9,013 nucleotides of DNA from Tannerella sp. oral taxon 808. Its GTDB lineage: Bacteria > Bacteroidota > Bacteroidia > Bacteroidales > Tannerellaceae. The notes beneath the pieces were generated by a model. That model was not told where the DNA came from, did no database searches, and saw only the letters and a program-made list of their open reading frames with translations. Below are positions 1 through 7,131 of the stretch, in pieces (position 1 is the first letter of the stretch; each line of letters begins with the position of its first letter). Location of the stretch: NCBI GenBank assembly GCA_002890585.1, contig MIQB01000079.1, positions 1-9,013 of the forward strand. The letters run 5' to 3'. A program made the position numbers and the translations under genes.

Positions 1-2352
1 ATTCCGGATGCTTTTCACCGGATTAGCATTCGCCGCGCGCCAGTTTTGGAAGGTGACGGTGGCCAACGTGACGGCAGCCACGGCGATGAACGCGAGTACG
101 AACACCCACCAACGCAGCGGCGTGCGGTAGGCGAAGTTTTCGAGCCATCGGGTCACGCCGTAGTAAGCCACAGGCGCGGCGACGACGAAGCAGACGGCCA
201 CGATACGCAGGTAGGTGCGATTGAACATGGCAAGGATCTGCCCAGTGGAGGAGCCGAACACCTTGCGGATGCCGATCTCCTTCTTTCGGTACTCGCTGTC
301 GAACACCACGAGACCGAACACGCCGACGATGGAGATAAACACAGCCATTGCGCTGAAGAGCGTGATGAGCGACCCGACGGCGCGCTCCTTCTCATAAGTC
401 TGCTGCAGGAAGCCGTCGAAGAAGCGCGTGTCGAACGTGTATTCAGGGTCGAGCTCCTTCAGCACCGCGCGCACATGATCCATCGCGGCGCGCATGTCCG
501 TGCCCGCCTTCATTTTAATGTAAGCGTAGCGGGGTTTGTTGCCCCAGTTCTGCGTGCCCCACACGAGGAAGGCCATCGGCGCCACCTCGGTGCGGAAGGA
601 GGCAAACTTGATGTCGGGTATGAAGTCGACTACTTCTGTGCTGTCGATCATCGTGCCGAGCTCTAACCCAAACTCTTGGTGTGCGCGCTCGTTGAAGACG
701 TAGACGCCGTGGCGGGTCTTCGCGTCCTCCGGGCGGAAGTCGCGCCCCTCAGACACTTGGATGCCTAACACATCGAGAAATTCAGACTCCACCGGCAAGA
801 CCGTGTAGTTGATCTGCTTGCCGCGATAATCCCGTCCCCAAGTCATATAAGAATCGCCACTCGAGAGGATGCGTTCGGCGTAGGCCACGCCCGAGACGCC
901 GGCGTAAGCCTTGAGGCGATTCGTCAGCGCGTCGCGGCTGTTCCTAATCGCGTCGCTGAGGTCGGTGATGATCAGCTCGTCGCGGTCGTACCCCAAGGGC
1001 GCGTGCTGCATGTAGTAGTTCTGCATGTACATGAAGGAGGCGCTGATGATGAGGGCGAACGAGGCGAAAAACTGTACGCCGATCAGGGCGTTGCGCAGTG
1101 CTCGTCCGCGGGGCGAGAGGCCGAAGCTGCCCTTGAGCACAAGGGCGGGTGGGAAGGAGGTCATGTAATACGCCGGATAGACGCCCGCGGCGAGGCCCGT
1201 CAGCAGGGCGATCAGCGCAGCCAAGCCCGCGATGCCCAGGTGGGTGATCAGATTGAGATCGGTGGTGACGAGCGAGGCGAGCGGACTGTGCGCAAAGAGC
1301 ACGACTAATCCGACGGCCAGCGCGTAGGCCACGAGGCTCATCAGCACGGACTCGGCCACAAGTGCGCGGCGGATCGTCCCGGTGGCGCCGCCGAGCACCT
1401 TCTGCGTGTTGATGCTGCGGATGCGCATCGGTGTGAGCGCCATGCTGAAGTTGGTGAAGTTGATACCCGCAATGACGATCACCACGATGGCGATGGCCAG
1501 CAACACACGCAGCGTCTGTCGGTTGGCTTTCGGCGTGTTGTCAAACTGGGCGTCGGTGGTGAAATGCACCTCGTGCAGGGACGTGAAGCGCAGGTCGCCA
1601 CCCGCGTCGTCCCAGCCCGCCTCTTCGCCGAAGGCCTCCTTGATGTCCGCGGCGACGTGCTGCTTGAAATTCTCGTAGATGGTGGGGATGTTCGCTGCGT
1701 CGTCCACACGGATAAAGACGGAGTAATTCCTGTTGTTCCAGCTCTGCCGATTCTCCTCGTCAGGGATGGCCTGATAAACGACGTTCTCGATGAGCGTATT
1801 GCTGGGGAAGTCGCGGTAGACGCCGCCAACGGTCGGAGAGAAGTAGATATTGGTCAGTTTCTTCCCAACGGCCGACCCACTGCCGAACATCTTGCGCGCC
1901 ATGCTGAGCGGGATGATCACTTGATCGGGCGTGCGGAGTGCGTCCTTGGAGCCCTCCACAAAGTCGAACGCGAAGACGTCAGTAAATCCTGGCGATACGG
2001 TCTCGTAGGCTTCCCGAAACGACTTCCTGCCGGCACCGTCTTCCACGACGAAGGCGACGTCATAGGAATAATTGAGGTACGCTCCGGCCAAGATGTGCGG
2101 CGAGGAAGCGAAGAGTGACTCGGCCATGGGGCGGCTCAGGATGACCTGCGGCCCACTCTCGTTATCGACGAACTCGACGCGGAAGATGCGGTCGTGGTTC
2201 GGGTCGGAGCGGTCGAAGGTGCGGTCGAAGCCCACCTGCATGAGGATGATCATGAAGGCGGCGAAGGCGACGGCCAGTCCTAATACATTTAATACAGTCG
2301 CCATCCGAAAGCGACGGACGACGCTGAGGAGGTTGCGATAGATGGTATGCAT
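1..2352 (-). CDS. FtsX/MacB-type ABC transporter permease, second permease of the operon (3' end cut by window)
   Basis: This is an inner-membrane ABC permease of the MacB/FtsX superfamily, with 784 residues visible from ATG at 2352. The frame is open to position 1 and ends in NPVKSIRN. The homologous end of the other permease here is NPVNSIKNE, so probably only one residue and the stop are missing. Eight hydrophobic segments are visible at about 18-40, 281-303, 333-354, 371-393, 420-443, 659-684, 714-734 and 746-768. Two large periplasmic MacB-like domains lie between them (about 41-280 and 444-658). The two FtsX cores carry RIRSINTQKVLGGATG (about 310-325) and KKEIGIRKVFGSSTG (about 690-704). 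It follows the ATPase by 191 bases of repeat-rich DNA and is presumably co-transcribed with it. It may form a heterodimer with the permease at 3342-5732 or work as a separate exporter sharing the ATPase; the sequence does not decide. The family is secure, the substrate unknown. Confidence 0.93.
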   Translation of the reverse strand, partial: MHTIYRNLLSVVRRFRMATVLNVLGLAVAFAAFMIILMQVGFDRTFDRSDPNHDRIFRVEFVDNESGPQVILSRPMAESLFASSPHILAGAYLNYSYDVAFVVEDGAGRKSFREAYETVSPGFTDVFAFDFVEGSKDALRTPDQVIIPLSMARKMFGSGSAVGKKLTNIYFSPTVGGVYRDFPSNTLIENVVYQAIPDEENRQSWNNRNYSVFIRVDDAANIPTIYENFKQHVAADIKEAFGEEAGWDDAGGDLRFTSLHEVHFTTDAQFDNTPKANRQTLRVLLAIAIVVIVIAGINFTNFSMALTPMRIRSINTQKVLGGATGTIRRALVAESVLMSLVAYALAVGLVVLFAHSPLASLVTTDLNLITHLGIAGLAALIALLTGLAAGVYPAYYMTSFPPALVLKGSFGLSPRGRALRNALIGVQFFASFALIISASFMYMQNYYMQHAPLGYDRDELIITDLSDAIRNSRDALTNRLKAYAGVSGVAYAERILSSGDSYMTWGRDYRGKQINYTVLPVESEFLDVLGIQVSEGRDFRPEDAKTRHGVYVFNERAHQEFGLELGTMIDSTEVVDFIPDIKFASFRTEVAPMAFLVWGTQNWGNKPRYAYIKMKAGTDMRAAMDHVRAVLKELDPEYTFDTRFFDGFLQQTYEKERAVGSLITLFSAMAVFISIVGVFGLVVFDSEYRKKEIGIRKVFGSSTGQILAMFNRTYLRIVAVCFVVAAPVAYYGVTRWLENFAYRTPLRWWVFVLAFIAVAAVTLATVTFQNWRAANANPVKSIRN

Positions 2353-2408
2353 GTTTCTCTCTCTAATTGTTAATTGTCAATGATTAATGATTAGCCGGTG
2401 TGCCCCCT

Positions 2409-2433
2409 TGTAGGGGCGTATCGCATACGCCCT
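2409..2433 (+). repeat. GC-rich REP-like hairpin, copy 1
   Basis: The left arm GTAGGGGCGTAT and the right arm ATACGCCCT flank a CGC loop, giving a short hairpin with one bulged G. The same 25 bases occur inverted at 2480-2504, and close copies occur at 8836-8861 and 8986-9011. It lies in a non-coding gap. Confidence 0.85.
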
Positions 2434-2479
2434 CAAAACGTCCCGGAAGGGGCGAATGATCAGGCGACCGGGTACCTGT

Positions 2480-2504
2480 AGGGCGTATGCGATACGCCCC
2501 TACA
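2480..2504 (-). repeat. GC-rich REP-like hairpin, copy 2 (inverted)
   Basis: This is the exact reverse complement of 2409-2433. The pair can therefore fold either as two local hairpins or as one long 25-bp stem with a 46-base loop. It is preceded by the CCGGGTACC module at 2468-2476. Confidence 0.85.
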
Positions 2505-2543
2505 GTCCCCGTAATCATTAATCATTAAACATTAATCATTCGG

Positions 2544-3218
2544 CTACAGCCTTGTTGTGTTCACGATTTGTCCGTCGAAGAGGTTGATGATGCGGTTGGC
2601 GAATCCCGCGTCGTGCTGCGAGTGGGTGACCATGACGATTGTCGTGCCCTCGTCGTGCAGGTCGTTCAGCAGGCGGATCACCTCGAGGCCGTTTTTCGAG
2701 TCAAGGTTACCCGTCGGCTCGTCGGCGAGGATCAGCTTCGGGTTTGCCACGACGGCGCGCGCGATGGCCACGCGTTGCTGCTGCCCGCCGGAGAGTTGCT
2801 GGGGGAAGTGGCGCCCGCGGTGACTGATGCTCATGCGCTTCAGGATGGCGTGCACACGCTCCTTGCGTTCGGCGGCCTTGATGCCGAGATAGGTGAGGGG
2901 CAGCTCCACGTTCTCGAACACGTTCAGCTCGTCGATCAGGTTGAAGCTCTGAAAGACGAACCCGATGTTGCCCTTGCGCACCTCGGTGCGTTCCTTTTCG
3001 CGCAGGTGGCCCACCTCGCGGCCGTCCAAATAATAGTCGCCCTCGGTGGGGTTGTCGAGTAGGCCGAGGATGTTGAGCAAGGTGGACTTGCCGCAGCCCG
3101 AGGGGCCCATGACGGCTACAAACTCGCCGTCGGCAACTTCTAACGTGACCTTGTTCAGGGCAATGGTTTGGATCTCTTCTGTCTCGAAATACTTTGTCAG
3201 ATTCTCTACTTTAATCAT
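2544..3218 (-). CDS. ABC transporter ATP-binding protein, LolD/MacB-type
   Basis: This cytoplasmic ATPase powers the neighbouring FtsX permeases by ATP binding and hydrolysis as a dimer. The 224-residue length is usual for lone LolD/MacB-family ATPases. All motifs are intact: Walker A GPSGCGKST (38-46), Q-loop Gln90, signature LSGGQQQR (142-149), Walker B LILADEP (162-168) with catalytic Glu167, D-loop NLDS (171-174) and switch His199. There is no fused membrane domain, unlike Escherichia coli MacB, where ATPase and permease are one chain. The ATG at 3218 starts MIKVENLTKYF, the normal family beginning; no Shine-Dalgarno is evident. It lies 123 bases after one permease and 191 before the next, so a single ATPase may serve both. 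LolD-type lipoprotein sorting is less likely, given the adaptor and TolC partners. Confidence 0.96.
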   Translation of the reverse strand: MIKVENLTKYFETEEIQTIALNKVTLEVADGEFVAVMGPSGCGKSTLLNILGLLDNPTEGDYYLDGREVGHLREKERTEVRKGNIGFVFQSFNLIDELNVFENVELPLTYLGIKAAERKERVHAILKRMSISHRGRHFPQQLSGGQQQRVAIARAVVANPKLILADEPTGNLDSKNGLEVIRLLNDLHDEGTTIVMVTHSQHDAGFANRIINLFDGQIVNTTRL

Positions 3219-3273
3219 GATGGGTTAGGGTGTTATGTGTGTGAATATTTGAATGATTCATTGGGAATTTCAG

Positions 3274-3342
3274 TGCTTGCTCGGCCAGAGCAAATGCCAA
3301 ATCGTTTTTTTGGTGCTTGCTTGGGCTTGGGCAAGCATTTTT
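3274..3342. other. Pair of hairpins between first permease and ATPase
   Basis: Two related hairpins occupy this 123-base gap. The first has stem TTGCTC (3277-3282) and GAGCAA (3288-3293) with loop GGCCA. The second has stem TGCTTGC (3314-3320) and GCAAGCA (3331-3337), followed on the plus strand by five T (3338-3342). A run of seven T (3305-3311) lies between them. Both begin with the word GTGCTTGCT, suggesting duplication. The T-tracts suit intrinsic termination of plus-strand transcription. On the minus strand, where the genes lie, they read as A-tracts, so they would not stop the operon. A role as an RNA-processing or stability element is possible but unproven. Confidence 0.45.
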
Positions 3343-5732
3343 CATTCATTCTTTATGCTGTTTACAGGGTTCTCGTGGGCAGCGCGACGGACATTCAGCG
3401 CCACGACGGCGGCGATGACGCTGAGCATAACCAAGCCGCAGAGCGCGAAGAGGTACCACGCGAGCGACACTTTCTCGGTGAAGCCCTCCTGCCACAGCGA
3501 GGCCACGTAAGCCGCCGCGCCGCAACCGAAGACTAACGCGGGCACGGCCATGCGCACGATGTCACGCTCGAAGAGCCGCATCACCTCGCCGACGGTGGCG
3601 CCATTGATCTTGCGGATGGCGATCTCCTTGCGCCGGCGGTTGATCTCGTCGCGCGTGTAGCCGAAAAGGCCGATCAGGGCGATGATCAGCGTGATGATGC
3701 CGCCGATCATCACGGCATTGCGGAAGCGCCGCGCGTCCATATAACGCGCCGTCATCTCCGCCCGCCAGTCGCTCACCTCCACCTCCCGGTCGGGCAGCAA
3801 GCGTTGCAGCGTCTCCCGCGCACGGGTCATGGCCTCGGGCGTCATGTGGTGAAACTTGATGAGCAGATACGGCGTCTCCCGCGGGTTGCAACTGTAGAAG
3901 AGTACTGAGGGGCGCTCGTCCTCGTTGTGGATCGTGCCTAAGCGGACGTCTTCATACACGCCGCAGATGGTGAAAGGTTCGTTGTTATCGTCACTGTGCT
4001 CCGTGATGATGAGCTGTTTGCCCACCGCGCCGTCCGACCAATCCGCGAACTGCTTCATCTTCTCCACAAAGCGGCGGCTGACCATCACCTCGTGCGACCA
4101 AGAGACATTTTCCGTGAACGATCGCCCCTCGATGACGGGGATTTCCATTGCGGCCAAATAGCCGTTACCCACCTGATAGAGGTCGGCGATGTTGAAGAGC
4201 TCGCGATTGTCGTCCGGCAGAAAGATGTTGTTGCCCGATGCGCCCTCGAAGAGCGGCTGATAGAACGTGGAGACGGCCGACACTTCAGGCAATCGCCCCA
4301 CCTCGTCGATGAGCTTGACGCGCAGCGTAGAGTCGGCGCCGCGCATACTGACGTAGGCCAGATTATCGTAGCGATACCCCGGATCGTCGTGCACCATGCG
4401 GTTGTATTGCCGGGCGATGACCACGAGCAGCGAGAGGAGGAACCCGACGGCGACGAATTGCAGGGAGAGCAGGGCGAGCTTCCAGCGGCGGCGATGCTCG
4501 TGGAAGTTGCGGAAGGCGGCGGCCACAGGCACGCGGGCGAAGAGACGCCCCGGAAGCAGTCCAGCCACTAAGAAGACGACGGCGCAAATGCCGAAGAGGA
4601 GCAGCAGGCTGCGCCGGGTGAAGAGGGCGCTGAGCGTGGCGTCAAGCAGCTCCTCCACCGTGGCGCGGAAAGCGAGGATCAGTGCGCCGGCCAGCAGGAT
4701 GGAAAGGAGCAGATGGAGAAACGTCTCGGAGAGGATCATGCCGCTAATGTTCGCCCGCGAGGCACCGTAACATTTGTGCACGGCCACCTCCTTCGTCCGC
4801 CCCACAAGCGAGGAGATGACGATGAGCACGTAGTTCATCACGGCCGTGAAGACGAGCGCGAAGGCGAGGAGCGCTAAGAGCCACGTCATGCGGCGCACCT
4901 CGGGCAGGCTGTCGTGCACGGTGTCGAGCGGCGTGAGGGAGTAGCTTAGCTCTACGCCTGCCTTGCGGAGCTGCTCGGCGTCTTGGTGCTTCAGCTGCAT
5001 GGCGTGCATGGCGTCGGCGAGGCTGTCTGGGTGGACGCCGGGCTGCAGCTTGACGAAGCCCATATAGCGGTCGTTGCCGACCCAGTTCATGGTGCCGTCG
5101 AAGTTGGGCGTGCGGAGCAGGTCGATGGAAATGATGGCGTCGTAACGCAGCGAGGCGTTCTCGGGGACGGTCTCGAAGACGCCGCCGATGGTCAGCTCTT
5201 CGCCGCTCCATTGCTCGGCCTTGAGCCGCTTGCCGACGAGGTCGCCGCCGCCCATCTTGTCGGCCAACTCGCGGGAGATCATAATCAGTCCATCGCCGCG
5301 CGGAGCGGTGAGCACGCGCTGTGCGTCGCCCTGCAGCATGGGCCGTGGCAGGACGTTGAAGAAGCGTTCGTCGGCAGCGATCATGCGCACCTCGAAGCGC
5401 TTCTTGTCTTCGGTGTACATGTTGCCCTCGTAGATCCACGTGCAACGCGTGGCTTGCTGCACGCCGGGCACTTCTTCGCGCATGCCGACGGCCACGCCGC
5501 CACTGACTTGCTCGTACTCTTTGAGCTCGCCATTCATGACGATCATCTCGTTCATGCGATAGATGCGGTCGGCGTCGGGGTAGAACGTGTCGTACGACTG
5601 CTCGAAGCAGACCTTGGCGATGAGCACTAATCCCATAGCCAGCCCGACGGCCAGCGACAGGATTTTGATTCCGTTGTTTCGGCCGCGCTTCGTCAATGAG
5701 CGCAGGGCAAGGAGGAGGTTTTTCTGTAGCAT
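3342..5732 (-). CDS. FtsX/MacB-type ABC transporter permease, first permease of the operon
   Basis: This complete 796-residue inner-membrane permease belongs to the double-FtsX type common in Bacteroidota. Hydrophobic segments lie at about 21-41, 283-307, 331-355, 376-397, 418-440, 672-694, 726-747 and 758-781, giving eight predicted helices. Periplasmic MacB-like domains occupy about 42-282 and 441-671. FtsX-core motifs are RTKEVAVHKCYGAS (312-325) and RRKEIAIRKINGAT (700-713), and the protein ends in the family-typical HENPVNSIKNE. The ATG at 5732 is favoured because it precedes MLQKNLLLALRSL, the usual amphipathic lead-in to the first helix. It sits 145 bases after the adaptor and 123 before the ATPase, the expected partners. 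It differs from the permease at 1-2352 in both core motifs, so the two are diverged paralogues rather than a recent duplication. The substrate is unknown. Confidence 0.95.
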   Translation of the reverse strand: MLQKNLLLALRSLTKRGRNNGIKILSLAVGLAMGLVLIAKVCFEQSYDTFYPDADRIYRMNEMIVMNGELKEYEQVSGGVAVGMREEVPGVQQATRCTWIYEGNMYTEDKKRFEVRMIAADERFFNVLPRPMLQGDAQRVLTAPRGDGLIMISRELADKMGGGDLVGKRLKAEQWSGEELTIGGVFETVPENASLRYDAIISIDLLRTPNFDGTMNWVGNDRYMGFVKLQPGVHPDSLADAMHAMQLKHQDAEQLRKAGVELSYSLTPLDTVHDSLPEVRRMTWLLALLAFALVFTAVMNYVLIVISSLVGRTKEVAVHKCYGASRANISGMILSETFLHLLLSILLAGALILAFRATVEELLDATLSALFTRRSLLLLFGICAVVFLVAGLLPGRLFARVPVAAAFRNFHEHRRRWKLALLSLQFVAVGFLLSLLVVIARQYNRMVHDDPGYRYDNLAYVSMRGADSTLRVKLIDEVGRLPEVSAVSTFYQPLFEGASGNNIFLPDDNRELFNIADLYQVGNGYLAAMEIPVIEGRSFTENVSWSHEVMVSRRFVEKMKQFADWSDGAVGKQLIITEHSDDNNEPFTICGVYEDVRLGTIHNEDERPSVLFYSCNPRETPYLLIKFHHMTPEAMTRARETLQRLLPDREVEVSDWRAEMTARYMDARRFRNAVMIGGIITLIIALIGLFGYTRDEINRRRKEIAIRKINGATVGEVMRLFERDIVRMAVPALVFGCGAAAYVASLWQEGFTEKVSLAWYLFALCGLVMLSVIAAVVALNVRRAAHENPVNSIKNE

Positions 5733-5752
5733 GATGGTTGGGGGTTTGATGT

Positions 5753-5876
5753 AAAAACTAAAATCGAAAAGCTAAAAGCGAAAGGTTCTGCCGGTACCTC
5801 GTAGGGGCGAATAATCATTCGCCCTTACAAGCGTCCATCGGGTACCCGGCCATTTTTAGTTGTTAGTTGTTCGTTT
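5753..5876. repeat. Composite repeat element between adaptor and first permease
   Basis: This gap has the same nested plan as 2379-2526 but with different parts. AT-rich flanks contain AACTAAAA (5756-5763) and its complement TTTTAGTT (5854-5861), with further AGTT-type words to 5870. Inside them are GCCGGTACC (5790-5798) and GGTACCCGGC (5841-5850), inverted except for one base. At the centre is a hairpin at 5801-5828. The right flank starts directly at the adaptor's stop codon. No gene is seen here. Confidence 0.7.
5801..5828 (+). repeat. REP-like hairpin, variant core
   Basis: Arms GTAGGGGCGAAT (5801-5812) and ATTCGCCCTTAC (5817-5828) pair over 12 positions, with one G-T wobble, around the loop AATC. 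It keeps the GTAGGGGCG shoulder of the other hairpins but has AATAATCATT instead of TATCGCATA at its centre. It is therefore a second subtype of the same family. Confidence 0.8.
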
Positions 5877-5877
5877 T

Positions 5878-7131
5878 TCACTTACCAATAACTAACACCT
5901 CGCTGTTCTTATAGCTCTCGTAGCCGGAGACGATGACGCGTTCGCCGGGCTCGAGGCCTTCGGTCACTTCGTAATACTGCGGGTTCTGCCGGCCGATCTT
6001 GATCTTGCGGCGATAGGCACGCTTCCCGTTGCGGTCGACGACGAAGATCCAGTTGCCGCCTGTGCTTTGGAAGAAGGTGCCCTTGGGGATCATCACGCAC
6101 TCCGTGGGCTGACCTAACTCTAAGTTGATGTAGTAGGTCTGGCCGCTGCGGATGTTGTCCGGGCGCTCGCCGGTGAAGACGAAGTCGGTGCGGAACTTGC
6201 CGTCGCGCACTTCGGGGTAGACCTTGCGGACGGTCAGGGCGAAGTGTGCACCCTGGCGGTCGAAGGTGGCGTTGAGGCCGGTGCGCACGCGGTCGATGTA
6301 GTGCTCGTCGATGAGCGCTTCCACCTTGTAGTCGGAGAGGTCGTTGATCTGCCCAATCTTCTGCCCAGGCTGCACATTCTGCCCGAGCACGACGTCAAGG
6401 AGCCCTAACTCGCCGTCGATCGGCGAACGTACCTCGAGCTTGTCCTTACGCTCGCGGATCAGCAACACGTTGCGGCGCATGTTGGAGAGGTTGTCTTCCA
6501 TTTGACTCATTTGAATGGAGCGGTAAAGCGAGTCCTGCTTGAGGCGCTCAACGATGAGCGCGTGTTTGCGGCGTGCCAACTCGTAGTCCTCCTTAGCCTG
6601 CACATAGTCTTCGCGGGCGATGAGCTTCTCGTTGTAGAGCTGCTCCTGCTGCCGATACGTACGCAGGCGCCGCGTGATGTCGAGGTCTAATTGCAGCTTC
6701 TCCGTCTTGTTGCGCAGGCGGTCTTGCTCCATCGCCACCTGCGTGTTGCGGAGCAGGTTCTGCTTCTCGGCCAACTCCGCCTCGGCGTTGAGGATCTGCA
6801 GCTCAAGGTTCGAGTTGCTCAGGCGGACGATCACGTCGCCGCGGTGCACTTGTGCGCCTTCCTCCACGACGAGCTCCTGCACGATGCCGCCCTCCTCGGG
6901 GCTGAGCTGCACGACGGTGATGGGCTGCACTTGCCCGTCGACGCGTACGAAATCGTTGAATTGGTCGCGCTTCACTTCGCCGATGCTGAGGCTGCGCGCG
7001 TCTACACGCAGCGTCGAGGCGTGGTTGCCGAAGATGATCCACAGCACGAGGGCCAGCAGCGCCGCGCCGCCCGCGATGTACGGCAGATGCTTCCGCCGTA
7101 TGCCTTTCTTCTTTTCTAATTGTATATCCAT
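5878..7131 (-). CDS. Periplasmic adaptor (membrane-fusion protein, HlyD/MacA-like)
   Basis: This protein links the inner-membrane permease to the outer-membrane TolC-like channel. Its 417 residues show the family layout in order. There is a short basic cytoplasmic N-terminus and one membrane anchor (about 16-35). The first half of the lipoyl/barrel-sandwich domain is about 68-108, ending VHRGDVIVRLSNSNLE. A long charged coiled-coil hairpin follows (about 108-232), then the second lipoyl half RSPIDGELGLLDVVLGQNVQ (235-254), a beta-barrel (about 268-345) and a membrane-proximal domain ending in EPGERVIVSGYES (about 394-406). There is no lipobox; it is anchored by the N-terminal helix, as in MacA. 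The ATG at 7131 lies inside the end of the TolC gene, overlapping it by 16 bases, which suggests translational coupling. The next gene is the first permease. MacA-like function is well supported; the transported substrate is not known. Confidence 0.95.
   Translation of the reverse strand: MDIQLEKKKGIRRKHLPYIAGGAALLALVLWIIFGNHASTLRVDARSLSIGEVKRDQFNDFVRVDGQVQPITVVQLSPEEGGIVQELVVEEGAQVHRGDVIVRLSNSNLELQILNAEAELAEKQNLLRNTQVAMEQDRLRNKTEKLQLDLDITRRLRTYRQQEQLYNEKLIAREDYVQAKEDYELARRKHALIVERLKQDSLYRSIQMSQMEDNLSNMRRNVLLIRERKDKLEVRSPIDGELGLLDVVLGQNVQPGQKIGQINDLSDYKVEALIDEHYIDRVRTGLNATFDRQGAHFALTVRKVYPEVRDGKFRTDFVFTGERPDNIRSGQTYYINLELGQPTECVMIPKGTFFQSTGGNWIFVVDRNGKRAYRRKIKIGRQNPQYYEVTEGLEPGERVIVSGYESYKNSEVLVIGK

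Larger units (their letters stand above)
2379..2526. repeat. Composite nested inverted-repeat element between ATPase and second permease
   Basis: Most of the 191-base gap between the two genes is one symmetrical block. The outer arms are a perfect 15-bp inverted repeat, AATGATTAATGATTA at 2379-2393 and its complement at 2512-2526. Inside lies a perfect 25-bp inverted repeat at 2409-2433 and 2480-2504, each arm being itself a hairpin. The middle (about 2447-2476) has a degenerate third relative beginning GGGGCGAATGATC and a CCGGGTACC module also found at 5839-5847. No gene fits here. It resembles REP/MITE-like intergenic elements; no transposase is nearby. If transcribed, it would fold strongly and could affect expression or RNA stability of the downstream permease. 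Confidence 0.8.

Noticed and set aside
46..666. Long plus-strand open frames opposite the permeases and adaptor (also about 3996-4571, 4983-5630, 6691-7119)
   Set aside because: They lie antisense to genes with clear domains, have His/Asp/Glu/Arg-rich composition typical of GC-rich shadow frames, and show no recognisable motif.
2379..2526. Insertion sequence with terminal inverted repeats
   Set aside because: At 148 bases it has no transposase, and I could not see a clear target-site duplication; it is called a REP/MITE-like repeat only.
3314..3342. Rho-independent terminator ending the operon after the first permease
   Set aside because: On the minus strand the hairpin is followed by CCAAAAAAA, not a T-run, and the ATPase that belongs to the system lies just downstream.
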